A DNA stretch of 39,073 nt from Chloroflexota bacterium (lineage in GTDB: Bacteria > Chloroflexota > Anaerolineae > Caldilineales > Caldilineaceae), in the NCBI GenBank assembly GCA_026389895.1, contig JAPLGZ010000158.1, positions 1-39,073 of the forward strand, written 5' to 3'. The notes below the pieces were generated by a model, which worked only from the letters and a program-made list of their open reading frames with translations, had not been told where the DNA came from and did no database searches. Of the stretch, positions 15,907 to 24,862 are shown piece after piece (positions within the stretch are counted from its first letter, which is position 1; every line of letters starts with the position of its first letter). Made by a program: the position numbers and the translations under genes.

Positions 15907-17625
15907 TTAGTTCAAAGTCACCAACGCGCCCTTGATCGCCACCGGGCCTGTCGCCTGCGCATTCAGATTAGCCGTGGCTTGTAAGTCGAGATTAGCGCCT
16001 GCTTTGATCTGTAAATTACCACCTGCCTCTAATTGCATATCGCCATCGGACTGCAAGATGACCTTGCCTCCAGAATGCACTGTAATCTCTGCGCCAGCGT
16101 CGTTAAGGATGATCGACAAGCCCCCCGCAGTTACGATTTCCATCTTGTTATCTGCATTGTCATAGAGGGTGATGTGATGGCCTTTGGGCGTATACCAAGT
16201 GCGCACTTGGGGCTTTTCACCTTCGGCGGCGTTGTCTACGGGCGGTGGTAAAGTATCTTTACCGTTCCACAGCCCACCCAAGACAATCGGGGAGCCAAAA
16301 TCACCATGCACAAACGTGACAAGTACCTCATCATCTACGGCTGGTATGCTAGCGAAGCCAGCCGCGGCCCCAGCCCCCATACCCAGCACTCTGGCCCAGT
16401 CGCTCTCTTCGCTGTCCGACATCCACGGATATTTCAGCTTGACGCGGCCCCAGCCGTTGGGATCGTCAGTGTTGGTGACAATCGCCGGGGCAACACCAAG
16501 CCAACGGTCGCGCGCCGTATGTTGCGTCACTTGTTGGCTGAGCAAGCCCAGCCGCGTGCCACTCACGGTGAAATTTGTCTTAAAGCCGCCACTTGTGTAG
16601 ACATGGTTAGCGCTTGTCACCAGATAAGCACCACTAAAACGTTTGCCCAAGCCTGTTAGCTTGACCGTCTGCCCAGCCCGCACATCAGGACGGCGAAAAG
16701 CCGTTCCTTCGGCCTCTACGAAGACGCCGCTGATCTCGTCGAGTCTGGCCTCGGCCAAAATTTGGGCCTCCGCCTGGCTGACGACTGGCTGATTGACAAT
16801 GACCAACTTACTGCCTTTACTGACCGTCTGCGACCAATTTTTGCCGTCGCGCTGATCGTTTGCAATCTCATCAATCTGTGGATACAAGCGCCCCTGATCC
16901 GCTTGACCGATGATGGCTGATTTTGTTTGCACATCCCAACCTTTGACAATCACATTTTCCACTTGTTCAGCCAAAGTCATGCGTGGCGAAAACGAAAGCA
17001 ATTCCGTGCCCCATGCCAAGGTCAGCCCTGGTTTCTGGGTGCTGGGGCGCCGGAAGACTAATTTATTGCTATCAACAAAACATTCATAGCCAATTCGCCA
17101 AGCTCTTTGCATTAAGAATTGCAGATCAGACTGGTTATGTTGATACAGATGGTCATAGACTGTGGGCGTCGTTTCAATGTCGGTCTTCAGGCCATAGGCG
17201 GCGGCAAATTGGTTAGCGAGGTCACTGTCTTTGACATTCAGATAGGTCTTACTCTTGATTTCTCGGTAGAGTCGATGAAAGAGATCATAGCCACGGACAA
17301 CCAACTCAGCTACCATCCCTTCGCCAAAATGAGGTTCGAGTGATGTGATTTCCCCCTTAATGAGGGTGACTGGTTCACCGCCTGACGGCCGGCTGGAAAT
17401 TTCCACACGGGCAACCAGATTAAAAGGGCCATTATCAAGCAAGCTCAAATCTGAATCATAGACGCGCAGGGTAAACATACCGGGCAAATAGGCATGCTGA
17501 TCAACCACCACCTCTACCACACGACTCTGAATATCGTCACTGATCTGCTGATCATTGACTTTTATAAAAATATGACTGACAACTGTCATTGGGTTGTCCA
17601 TCTTGATCGATGCCTTGGCCCTCAC
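15907..17625 (-). CDS. VgrG-like spike protein
   Basis: A 572-residue spike protein. Residues about 20-340 resemble the gp27/late control D fold (a GEITSLEPHF segment and YDLFHRLYREIKSKTY), residues about 375-460 form the gp5-like OB-fold (WLGVAPAIVTN, DDPNGWGRVKLKYPW, VLVTFVHGDFGSPIVLGGLW), and residues about 475-572 form a repetitive beta-helix with short GG/GA turns. The spike sits under the tube and carries the PAAR tip. The predicted GTG start at 17625 makes a GTGA overlap with the LysM gene stop; an ATG at 17601 is an alternative. It has no extra C-terminal effector domain. Position after the LysM gene is the same as in PVC/Afp clusters. Confidence 0.92.
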   Translation of the reverse strand: MRAKASIKMDNPMTVVSHIFIKVNDQQISDDIQSRVVEVVVDQHAYLPGMFTLRVYDSDLSLLDNGPFNLVARVEISSRPSGGEPVTLIKGEITSLEPHFGEGMVAELVVRGYDLFHRLYREIKSKTYLNVKDSDLANQFAAAYGLKTDIETTPTVYDHLYQHNQSDLQFLMQRAWRIGYECFVDSNKLVFRRPSTQKPGLTLAWGTELLSFSPRMTLAEQVENVIVKGWDVQTKSAIIGQADQGRLYPQIDEIANDQRDGKNWSQTVSKGSKLVIVNQPVVSQAEAQILAEARLDEISGVFVEAEGTAFRRPDVRAGQTVKLTGLGKRFSGAYLVTSANHVYTSGGFKTNFTVSGTRLGLLSQQVTQHTARDRWLGVAPAIVTNTDDPNGWGRVKLKYPWMSDSEESDWARVLGMGAGAAAGFASIPAVDDEVLVTFVHGDFGSPIVLGGLWNGKDTLPPPVDNAAEGEKPQVRTWYTPKGHHITLYDNADNKMEIVTAGGLSIILNDAGAEITVHSGGKVILQSDGDMQLEAGGNLQIKAGANLDLQATANLNAQATGPVAIKGALVTLN

Positions 17626-18338
17626 TCAAAGGGAATCAATAATGTCTGGCCTGGATATAGATCCAATGGATGTCTCAACTTGTTGTATTCGGCAATCGTG
17701 CGCCATTTGGTCGCGTCTTTATAAACTTTCGCCGCGATCAGATCCAGCCGATCTCCAGCCACCACCCGCCAGGTACGATTTAACGGCCCATCGCCTGAAG
17801 TCGGATTTTGCTTTGGATAATCGTTGACATCCACATACTGCGTAAAGGTCACGTCTACCTGGGCGCGTAACGGCATACCATCTTTATTAAAGAGCGTAAA
17901 CTTCTGGGTCATATTGGTGATGAAGGCCACAAAAGAAAAGACGCCCCATTCAAAGACTACGAGCGGCGGGCTACTCTTGTCCTTTGACCCTTTTTTATAT
18001 TTTTCTGTCACCTGCATTAATTTCCAAAGTTTGTTGGTCTCCAGGCTGACGTCCTTGCCTTTGGCATAAGTATCAAAGGTCAGGTTTAATTTTAGTGTCT
18101 GCGCGCCAGCCTGTGAAAGCTCTGCCGGTGGCGAATTTTTGCCACTCGCAGCTTTTTCTTCCTTAAAGGAATTCGACTTTGAAACGGTATATTCAAAGGG
18201 GTTAAACATACAAGCAATCGGTGCGCCATGGCGTTGGTGAGGCGGAAATAAATCAACCTCGCAGATTTCAGCTGGCTTCAAACCACCCACGGTCATGCTA
18301 GTATCATCCGGCGTTAAATCTGCTAACACGTTTTTCAT
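17622..18338 (-). CDS. LysM-domain baseplate hub protein (Afp7/Pvc7-like)
   Basis: A 238-residue protein with a conserved N-terminal domain (about 20-165: FNPFEYTVSKSNSF, LKLNLTFDTYAKGKDV, an FVAFITNMTQKFTLF segment and VDVTFTQYVD) of the kind that precedes LysM in contractile-tail hub proteins. A C-terminal LysM module (about 190-238: VVAGDRLDLIAAKVYKD, then PGQTLLIP) follows. In eCIS particles this protein connects tube and spike; the LysM is thought to be structural. An AAGGAG precedes the ATG. It is co-directional and overlaps the spike gene. Confidence 0.9.
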   Translation of the reverse strand: MKNVLADLTPDDTSMTVGGLKPAEICEVDLFPPHQRHGAPIACMFNPFEYTVSKSNSFKEEKAASGKNSPPAELSQAGAQTLKLNLTFDTYAKGKDVSLETNKLWKLMQVTEKYKKGSKDKSSPPLVVFEWGVFSFVAFITNMTQKFTLFNKDGMPLRAQVDVTFTQYVDVNDYPKQNPTSGDGPLNRTWRVVAGDRLDLIAAKVYKDATKWRTIAEYNKLRHPLDLYPGQTLLIPFE

Positions 18339-18396
18339 CGGAACTCCTTATTCGATCCAGTCAAAATTCTATTGCGTCAAATTGTACGCGCCAGGG

Positions 18397-20754
18397 TTAA
18401 CTGGCCGTAGGTCTTTGCCGCTCGCGCTCGACAACCAGCTTGCGTTTTAATTGGGTATATACCTGCCGTGCCAGATCATCAATATCGATATCGGGCGCTT
18501 TTGCTGGCGCTGCTTTGGTGTCGTCTGGCGCGCTTGGCGTTTCTAGCGTCGCCAGCGCAGCAGGTGCATCATCACTGGCCTGTCGTTGCAAACCTTGGTC
18601 TGACGTATATTTTGTGGTCGTCGCTGGCCGTGGCTGGCCCTTTTTCGGCGATCGTTTGCGTTGCTGTGTCACCGACGGCTCGTCCACGCCTACACTACGT
18701 TGCACCGGCTGCGCGACGCTTGATGCTGGCACCGCATCACTCACGGTCTCCGCCGTCGGTTGCTGAGCCATCTCCAGCAACACTGGTAAAGCATTCTGCG
18801 GGGGCCAAGTTGCAACTTGGCCCGCCAAAATTTCATTATCCTGTTCTAACTTCTGGTCCTGTTCTATCTCACTGCTGCGCGCGCTGAACGGCACTGGCAG
18901 CTCAGCCGCGCCCGATTGAACTGTTGCCGGCTCTGCTGTGGTGCGCTCGGTTTGGGCTACGTCTAGCGCAGATATAGTGACAGGCGTCGTTATATCTGCT
19001 GGCGGTATTTCCTCGATAAGTTCCTCTGGTGAGGCTAAGAATGGCGCTGGCCGCGCGTTGCCAAGCTCGGTTGGCACGGGATCCAACGTCTGGCGCTGGA
19101 TGGCAATCTCAGTGGTGGGCTGCGGCTTGGTTTGCGGCATCTCAGGCGGCAGTGGCGCACCGATCAGTTGCCAGAGATCGGCTGGCAATCGGCCGATCTC
19201 GGTTTCAATCATAGCTACGGGCGTGCTCGCTCGACTTGGCTCTGTGGACGATGGAAAGGCGGATGCGCCCTGGCCTTCTGATGCGCGTTGCACCAGAGGT
19301 GCAGATGCAGGCGTCTCCGTCGGCGTTAATGGGCGCCCCATCGGTCGCGGTCGCCGCGGTACAACAATATCAACGGCTGAGCCTGTCGGTTGACCCGTCT
19401 TGACCTTCTCGAGGCGTTGCCGAATGTTCGGTGCGTCGCTTGCAGGCCCTCCACGCGCAGGTGTGCCCTGATCTTCATCGCTTGCCTTTTCGGTTTGAAC
19501 CAGGCCGACCGGCAAGCGGGCAGCGGACTGCACCGGCCAGACTGCTTCTAAAGGTAAACCGGCTTCCTGGGTTTGGCTTAGCGAATCTGTTGGTGCGTCT
19601 TCTACTTCAAATGGCGCGGTTGTCTGAGCGACTGCATCTTCCAGCGCCGGTTGCAGGCTGATCGACGGGATCGATGCTCGTTGTACTGGCTTTGACTCCC
19701 TAACATTTGTCGGCTCGCCACCTATCGTTTCCTGGCGTTGTAGGGAGGGTGGCTCCCCTTCGCTAGCCGCAGGTGGGGTGAGTCCAGCCTTGGGTACCCC
19801 CGCCGCGGGCTGAATGCTGGTCAGTGTGCGCAGGCCCTCCTCACTGCCCGCGGGCCTGCGCACACGCGCTGGGCTTGTTTGTACAGCGGGTGGCTGGCTT
19901 GAGGCAGTGTTGGGAGCAGTGTTGGGAGCAGTGTTGGTTACCTCATTTCGTGGGCCAGCTGCCAACGTTTTATGATGACGATAGATGGCTTGCAGCCGCG
20001 CCCAGTTGCGATCCTCTTCACTGATGTCTGTTGATTCACTAACCGTCGATTGGTCAGTTAGCGCGGCTGGCGATAAATTACTGGCCGTTACTCGAGCCGA
20101 TGACGGCTGTACTGGTGCCGGTAATGTCGTTTCAACGGATCCCACTGCGCTGGCCTGGACTGTGACCCGTGGTTGCACTGACGATGGTTGAGTGACCACT
20201 GGTTGCGCCAATGCAGCAACTGGCGTTGGCAAATTGTTCGCCGGCAATCGACTCAGTGGTGATTGTTGACGAATGGATGGCGGCGCAGTGGCCGCTATGT
20301 GCTGCCCAACGGGTGCTGCTTGGACAACGGGTGGCGTAGCTGGCGCGCGTGGCGTGGCTGATGCTGGCTGGGTTAAAGGCATCTCTAGTCGTGTCTCAGC
20401 CAACATCGTCGTCTGCGGCGTCACGCTTCCAGCCTCTGCACCGGCGCGTGTTGGGTCTGCGGCGGGCAACGGCGCAGCGGGGGTAATCACCGCTGGCTGA
20501 TCAATTGGCGACATGGCTGACCCAACGACATTGGACATATGGAGGGGGCTAGCTGTAGACCAATAGTCGATGGGTAACGCCGAGGGTTGACTCACTTCGC
20601 CCATCCCCGCTGCGTGCGTTTGCCCTAATACAAAAGGCGCGATTTGCACGTCGCCTGCAGTGCCTATTTTATGAAAGAGCGTGGTCAAGTTGGCATGGCG
20701 TTGCACGCGACGGATCATGGGGTTAGTGGTTAGGTCTTGGCGGTGGATTGTCAT
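18397..20754 (-). CDS. Large low-complexity eCIS-associated protein
   Basis: A 785-residue protein dominated by Pro, Ala, Thr, Gln and Ser, predicted to be mostly disordered. The N-terminal 60 residues look folded, with a basic helix (RRVQRHANLTTLFHKI). Small tandem repeats occur, for example NTAP three times near residues 275-285, matching a 12-base DNA repeat at about 19905-19936. Short QRQ/VQRA-type sequences recur. The end is a charged helix, DLARQVYTQLKRKL followed by ERERQR, like the C-terminus of the 71-residue protein nearby. I do not recognise a family. It lies between the tube and LysM genes; a tape-measure-like, linker or cargo-loading role is possible, but tape measures are normally helical, so this is speculation. 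Confidence 0.7.
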   Translation of the reverse strand: MTIHRQDLTTNPMIRRVQRHANLTTLFHKIGTAGDVQIAPFVLGQTHAAGMGEVSQPSALPIDYWSTASPLHMSNVVGSAMSPIDQPAVITPAAPLPAADPTRAGAEAGSVTPQTTMLAETRLEMPLTQPASATPRAPATPPVVQAAPVGQHIAATAPPSIRQQSPLSRLPANNLPTPVAALAQPVVTQPSSVQPRVTVQASAVGSVETTLPAPVQPSSARVTASNLSPAALTDQSTVSESTDISEEDRNWARLQAIYRHHKTLAAGPRNEVTNTAPNTAPNTASSQPPAVQTSPARVRRPAGSEEGLRTLTSIQPAAGVPKAGLTPPAASEGEPPSLQRQETIGGEPTNVRESKPVQRASIPSISLQPALEDAVAQTTAPFEVEDAPTDSLSQTQEAGLPLEAVWPVQSAARLPVGLVQTEKASDEDQGTPARGGPASDAPNIRQRLEKVKTGQPTGSAVDIVVPRRPRPMGRPLTPTETPASAPLVQRASEGQGASAFPSSTEPSRASTPVAMIETEIGRLPADLWQLIGAPLPPEMPQTKPQPTTEIAIQRQTLDPVPTELGNARPAPFLASPEELIEEIPPADITTPVTISALDVAQTERTTAEPATVQSGAAELPVPFSARSSEIEQDQKLEQDNEILAGQVATWPPQNALPVLLEMAQQPTAETVSDAVPASSVAQPVQRSVGVDEPSVTQQRKRSPKKGQPRPATTTKYTSDQGLQRQASDDAPAALATLETPSAPDDTKAAPAKAPDIDIDDLARQVYTQLKRKLVVERERQRPTAS

Positions 20755-20770
20755 CGTTCGGCAATATCCC

Positions 20771-21265
20771 CTAATTACGTTTGGCGGCGGGCGCTTTCAT
20801 GTCGGCAGGGTCTAATGTGATCTCGCCGCAAGCAAATTCCAAGGACTGAATCGCAATCGCGGTGGAACTGGCTTGCAACTGCGGGCCGCTCCACTTTACC
20901 GGGTATGCCTTTTGGATATACCAACCGGCCACCGTGTTGCTACTAACATCTAATAATTCGACAGTAATATTCTTCGCCTCGAATTTTTCACTCATTACAT
21001 CTTTGTACCACTCCCAGAGTTCGTCTTTACACACCCCATATTTGAGTGTAAGCCGGCTCGATGACTTGCGGCGGCCCGGCAATTGATGGACATGGGTATT
21101 GAGGCCGCCCTCTTTCACTTCCTCAACTTCCCATTCCAATGTCGGCAACGTACATTCTGTAAACGCACCAAAAGGGATTCCGTTTAGTTTTACCACAAAA
21201 CGAAAGGCAGGATGCGCTTGGGATAACAATTTTTCGTCAGGTTTGAAGTCCTCTTGATTCGCCAT
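20771..21265 (-). CDS. Tail tube protein, second copy (Afp1/Pvc1-like family)
   Basis: A gp19-type tail tube protein: AFRFVVKLNGIPFGAFTEC at the N-terminus, the GLNTHVHQLPGRRK loop, LTLKYGV, then WYKDVMS. These hexameric rings form the inner tube through which cargo passes. The frame is open upstream to 21313, but GGGAGG sits 6 bases before the ATG at 21265, which overlaps the upstream stop as TGATG. I therefore start it there (164 residues). The other tube gene at 21862 has the standard length. Two tube paralogs are normal in eCIS, one usually acting as the baseplate-proximal adaptor; this copy is closer to the LysM and spike genes, so it is the likelier adaptor. Confidence 0.9.
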   Translation of the reverse strand: MANQEDFKPDEKLLSQAHPAFRFVVKLNGIPFGAFTECTLPTLEWEVEEVKEGGLNTHVHQLPGRRKSSSRLTLKYGVCKDELWEWYKDVMSEKFEAKNITVELLDVSSNTVAGWYIQKAYPVKWSGPQLQASSTAIAIQSLEFACGEITLDPADMKAPAAKRN

Positions 21266-21480
21266 CACCATCCTCCCTCTGAATAAAAGCCGCGTCTTGG
21301 GCTGTTGCGCCACCGTTCACGCTCAAGCTTTAGTTCTAACAGCCACAGGGCATAGACCTTTTCTGTCACCGCCCGCACTAATTCGGCGGTCAGGGCACTC
21401 GTTGGTGCAGCCTGTCCGTGTGCGAGCGACGCTGTTATCGCCAAGTTCACTGGGGTGTTCGTCATATTTGTCTGCTCCAT
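21265..21480 (-). CDS. Small helical eCIS protein
   Basis: With the ATG at 21480, just downstream of the stop of the preceding gene, the product has 71 residues; the frame is open further but would run into that gene. The N-terminal 30 residues are polar. The rest is an amphipathic helix, VTEKVYALWLLELKLERERW, ending RRGFYSEGGW. Its VY..........ERER pattern recurs at the end of the 785-residue protein. Small proteins of this type occur between tube genes in many eCIS clusters, but I cannot name a characterised function. Its stop codon overlaps the tube-gene start, so the two are translationally coupled, pointing to co-assembly or chaperone action. Confidence 0.7.
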   Translation of the reverse strand: MEQTNMTNTPVNLAITASLAHGQAAPTSALTAELVRAVTEKVYALWLLELKLERERWRNSPRRGFYSEGGW

Positions 21481-21482
21481 GC

Positions 21483-21854
21483 CTACATTGTCCCCAGTGG
21501 CGAAACTTGCAACTGAAATTGGCCACTGCAATAGGGGCAGACGGCACCCATCAACACCGGATCTGGACTGTTGATACGCTGATACAGATCTTCCAGATAG
21601 GCCAGATCAATCGCAAAGAGGCCAGCAATCACAGCCGGCGTCACCACCGGGAGATCACCCAATTGGGCAATCACCCGGCTTAAGAGTAGCACTGGTAGAT
21701 AGGCTTGATTGGCTTGGACGCGCGGATCCTGGAGCGCTTCAATCTCGTCTAGCGCCAAAGCCAGCCGCATGCGCCCCATGCGCTGCACCTGGCCGGTTGA
21801 ATCGATATAACCGCGCGGTAAGGTAAATGAAAATTCGGTTGGAAACGTCACCAT
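21483..21854 (-). CDS. Tail-assembly-like protein with CxxC
   Basis: A 123-residue protein of a type commonly found between tube genes in eCIS and related tail clusters. It has the recognisable opening FTLPRGYIDSTGQ, a central MRLALALDEIEALQDPRV helix, a second helix LLLSRVIAQLGDL, the segment FAIDLAYLEDLYQRIN, and a C-terminal CPYC that could be half of a zinc ribbon; no second CxxC follows. By analogy with phage tail-assembly chaperones it may escort tube or tape-measure subunits. It starts 8 bases after the stop of the first tube gene. Confidence 0.75.
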   Translation of the reverse strand: MVTFPTEFSFTLPRGYIDSTGQVQRMGRMRLALALDEIEALQDPRVQANQAYLPVLLLSRVIAQLGDLPVVTPAVIAGLFAIDLAYLEDLYQRINSPDPVLMGAVCPYCSGQFQLQVSPLGTM

Positions 21855-21861
21855 CTACACC

Positions 21862-22314
21862 TTAGACTTTGACCCGCGTGATGCCCTCATGGGCTATCAC
21901 AATTTCTTCGATGCCGACTTCATTGCTATCCGCTTTGGGGCTGGGGCCGCTTACTTTGACCGGCCACGCCCGCACAAAATCCCACTGAGCAACGGGCAGA
22001 AAATTGTGGTCCATCATGATCACCGAACCATGATAGCGGTTTGGCTCTACATCACCCGCTTCAATTTTGGCGCGCCAATCCCAAATATCCATACTATCGG
22101 TGAGGCCGCGCTTGAGGGTGATGTTTTCCCATTTCAAGCGGCCAGGAATTTTCATGATCTTTTGGTGTTTGCCATCTTCGCTCACCACCTTATGTTCGAT
22201 CACTTCATGTTCCGAGCCGATGCCCGAGCATTCGGTGAAATAACCTTTGGCTTGGCCCTGTAGATCTAAACGGAAGTGAAACCCAACAATTGGATCTTGA
22301 CTCTGCATTGCCAT
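21862..22314 (-). CDS. Tail tube protein, major copy
   Basis: A 150-residue gp19-type tube protein of normal length. Family landmarks are GFHFRLDLQGQAKGYFTEC, a VIEHKVV segment, KIPGRLKWENITLKRGLTD, WDWRAKIEAGDV and a C-terminal EEIVIAHEGI. It forms the stacked hexameric rings inside the sheath. AAAGGAAAA precedes the ATG. It lies directly downstream of the sheath gene, as expected for the major tube gene, which is why I call this the main copy rather than the one at 20771. Confidence 0.92.
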   Translation of the reverse strand: MAMQSQDPIVGFHFRLDLQGQAKGYFTECSGIGSEHEVIEHKVVSEDGKHQKIMKIPGRLKWENITLKRGLTDSMDIWDWRAKIEAGDVEPNRYHGSVIMMDHNFLPVAQWDFVRAWPVKVSGPSPKADSNEVGIEEIVIAHEGITRVKV

Positions 22315-22361
22315 CGTTTTTTTCCTTTCTTGATCCTAAATCTGTCGATCACGGCCATCAA

Positions 22362-24308
22362 CTACGCCGCTTCAATTGCATACTGGCTAAAGCGGAAGAC
22401 AACAAATTCGGCTGGTTTGACTGGGGCCAGACCGACCTCGCAGATCATAATCCCCTGGTCGCGAATTTCCGGGGGGTTAAGTTCCTCGTCGCATTTGACA
22501 TAAAAAGCTTGGTCGGGCGATGCACCAAAGAGCGCGCCAGATGTCCATACGGTGCGCAAGAAAGCCGTGATATCACGGCGCACTCGTCCCCACAAGAAAT
22601 AATCGTTTGGTTCAAAGACCACCCACTGTGTGCTGCGCTCGACCGATTCTTCCACATAATTAAAGAGCCGGCGTACGTTGATATAACGCCAGGCGGGATC
22701 GCTGGAGAGGGTGCGTGCGCCCCAAATGCGGATGCCTCGACCGGGGAACGCGCGAATACAATTGATGCCAACGGGGTTGAGCAAATCTTGCTCGCCCTTG
22801 GTGACGTTGAGCGTCACATCGGTGATCGGCCCCAACACCAGTTCATTCGCTGGCGCTTTATGCACCCCACGCTGCGTATCCGAACGGGCGTAGACACCAG
22901 CAATATGCCCGCTGGGCGGAATCTCTTTGGTCTTGCCGGTCAACGGGTCCGTGATCTTGAGCCAGGGGTAATAGAGCGCGCCATACATCGAATCGAAATT
23001 TGCTTCTTTTTGCTTCCAATCCAGAATGTTTTCTGGTAACTTGCGATCATGCGGTGCATCCAAAATGGCAAAACGATAATTAGTGCGTTGGCAAAAGGTG
23101 AGGAGGCTTTTTTGCAGACTGATCAACTGCTGGTCGTCGATTACCTTTTCTTTGTGCAACCCCACTAAGTCGGGGGCGCAGACCAGGTTCAAATTATCAA
23201 TCGCTTCAAGCCCATCGGCTCCTTTGCGCTTGGTAGCGCTGCCGTTGAAGAGTTGGGGTGCGTTGCGCTTTAAGAAATCTGCCTCATCGATTTCCGCAGT
23301 TAAAGTTGTGTCTAGCAACTTGTAATCATCACTGTCTTCCTTAAAAAGCTCGACATCAAATTTAGGCGCACCCCCGTTCAGCTCGACAGCTGTCACCGGC
23401 TTAGGCATTCTTTCAGCGAGTCGGCCATTCTTGGTAACACGCCACATCTTGATATGCTCAAGTTCGATTTTCTCATCTGTACCATCCGCCTGCTGTTTGC
23501 CAGTCTTGATAATTTTATGGTTGCCTGTGTTTTTACTGCTCTGTGTAGTCCAGAGCGGGAGATCATCTAATTTCACCACCTGAGGCTGTGCCCGTTTCCC
23601 GTCCATCTCGACCAGCACGATGAACTCATCTTCAGCCAGTTGAACACGCTTCCAGTCAGTTGCGCCTGCGGGCGACGAAGGTTCCTCTTTAATGGCACTA
23701 TTCGTGGGTGTATCTGGCTGCTTGCTCTCTGTTGTGGGAGGAATTGACTCTGTTTTATTTTCCCCTTTATTGTCCTTGTCATCTTTCTTGCCGGTCTGGA
23801 CTGCTTGTTCGGTTTTTGTATCGGGCTTTTTGCTGTCCGCCGAAATAAGTTTAGTGACAAAATCCACATCGCGTGTCACCCCGACTTTGAGCTTTTTGCC
23901 AATCGGCCCAGCTTCTTTGGCATAGATTAACAAACTCGGCTCGCCCTCTTTTTTTTCATCTTTTGGATGTTTGGCATAGAGCAGCGTCTGCGCAGGATGA
24001 GCTTCAAGGGCATGGATACTGATCACCCAACAGGTTTGCCCTCCATTGTCGAAAAAGCCGCGTACAGAATAAGGCAGAAAGGCTTTCTCGTGATAGCTGC
24101 CAAAACAGTTTTCATACTGTGTCCAGTTGGTGATCAACTTGGCTTCGCTGAGCAACGAACGGGTTGTAAAACCGTCCTCGTTGAGCAATTCGGCCTTTGC
24201 GGTAATACCGACAAAAGCTGTAATTGAAGTACTGACCCCTTGGATAGGTTTGGGCCCCTTGTCTACCTCTTCGATATAGACGCCGGGGGAGTAATAGGCT
24301 GTGGCCAT
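22362..24308 (-). CDS. Contractile tail sheath protein, enlarged
   Basis: A 648-residue sheath protein. The N-terminus (YYSPGVYIEEVDKGPKPIQG, then STSITAFVGIT) and the C-terminal domain (GIRIWGARTLSSDPAWRYI, NVRRLFNYVEESVERSTQWVV, FEPND..LW) are classic for eCIS and phage sheaths. The last strand, FVVFRFSQYAI, is the C-terminal arm that links neighbouring subunits. Many sheaths are about 350-480 residues; here about 200 extra residues lie between roughly 120 and 370. They include a Lys/Glu/Pro/Thr-rich low-complexity stretch (about 165-220) and a small beta-rich domain. The insert would decorate the outer surface of the sheath. AAAGGAGAAAG precedes the ATG. It is the only sheath gene in the window, whereas PVC/Afp clusters have three. 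Confidence 0.95.
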   Translation of the reverse strand: MATAYYSPGVYIEEVDKGPKPIQGVSTSITAFVGITAKAELLNEDGFTTRSLLSEAKLITNWTQYENCFGSYHEKAFLPYSVRGFFDNGGQTCWVISIHALEAHPAQTLLYAKHPKDEKKEGEPSLLIYAKEAGPIGKKLKVGVTRDVDFVTKLISADSKKPDTKTEQAVQTGKKDDKDNKGENKTESIPPTTESKQPDTPTNSAIKEEPSSPAGATDWKRVQLAEDEFIVLVEMDGKRAQPQVVKLDDLPLWTTQSSKNTGNHKIIKTGKQQADGTDEKIELEHIKMWRVTKNGRLAERMPKPVTAVELNGGAPKFDVELFKEDSDDYKLLDTTLTAEIDEADFLKRNAPQLFNGSATKRKGADGLEAIDNLNLVCAPDLVGLHKEKVIDDQQLISLQKSLLTFCQRTNYRFAILDAPHDRKLPENILDWKQKEANFDSMYGALYYPWLKITDPLTGKTKEIPPSGHIAGVYARSDTQRGVHKAPANELVLGPITDVTLNVTKGEQDLLNPVGINCIRAFPGRGIRIWGARTLSSDPAWRYINVRRLFNYVEESVERSTQWVVFEPNDYFLWGRVRRDITAFLRTVWTSGALFGASPDQAFYVKCDEELNPPEIRDQGIMICEVGLAPVKPAEFVVFRFSQYAIEAA

Positions 24309-24358
24309 GAAACTTTCTCCTTTAATTTAGAAATGTACAGCTCGAAAAAGATGATCGT

Positions 24359-24862
24359 TTAGACAGCGGTCGATCGCGCTTTACGCTTGCGCTCCGTTTT
24401 GGGCGGTGCTGGTTCAACTGGTTTTGGCTTTACAGGCACCTCTGCTGGCGGCTCTGCTTCTGGTGTTTCAGCCGCTGGCATTGTTGCCGGTGCTACTGGC
24501 ACTACAGGTTCTGGCGCTGGCTCTTGCAACGCTTGAATGGCGACTGACGGCTCTTCAATCGTTACGTCATAGTCGGGCGGCACCTGGATCAGACGCTCTT
24601 GGGTGATGCCGTCTGCAAGTTGGATGACCAGCGTATACTGGCCTGGTTTTAAATTTTTAAATTTGAAGCGGCCCGCCTGATCGGTCTCGGTGGCGCGGGC
24701 TGTATCTTTGACCTGCACCTTGGCTTTGGCAACCGGCGTTTTGCTCGGCTTCCCGTCAGTGGTGGTCAGCCACCACACGATCCCGCCAATCGTGCAAAAG
24801 ACGACATCAGGAATCAGGGTGATTTGTGACTGGCCGTTACTGGATGCAGTCGAGATCGTCAC
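24359..24862 (-). CDS. CarboxypepD_reg-like domain protein of the eCIS cluster
   Basis: A 167-residue protein starting at a GTG that overlaps the DUF4255 gene stop (GTGA). Residues about 25-100 form a single beta-sandwich of the carboxypeptidase regulatory type: a GGIVWWL segment, PVAKAKVQV, ATETDQAGRFKFKNLKPG and YTLVI. The remainder is a Pro/Glu/Ala-rich tail ending in a basic patch (KRKARS). There is no signal peptide or TM helix, so it is probably cytoplasmic and particle-associated. The position between DUF4255 and sheath suggests a cap or sheath-end accessory function; this is inference. Confidence 0.7.
   Translation of the reverse strand: MTISTASSNGQSQITLIPDVVFCTIGGIVWWLTTTDGKPSKTPVAKAKVQVKDTARATETDQAGRFKFKNLKPGQYTLVIQLADGITQERLIQVPPDYDVTIEEPSVAIQALQEPAPEPVVPVAPATMPAAETPEAEPPAEVPVKPKPVEPAPPKTERKRKARSTAV

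Noticed and set aside
22290-23039. A 249-codon plus-strand frame
   Set aside because: It is antisense to the C-terminal sheath domain; the sheath motifs on the minus strand are unambiguous.
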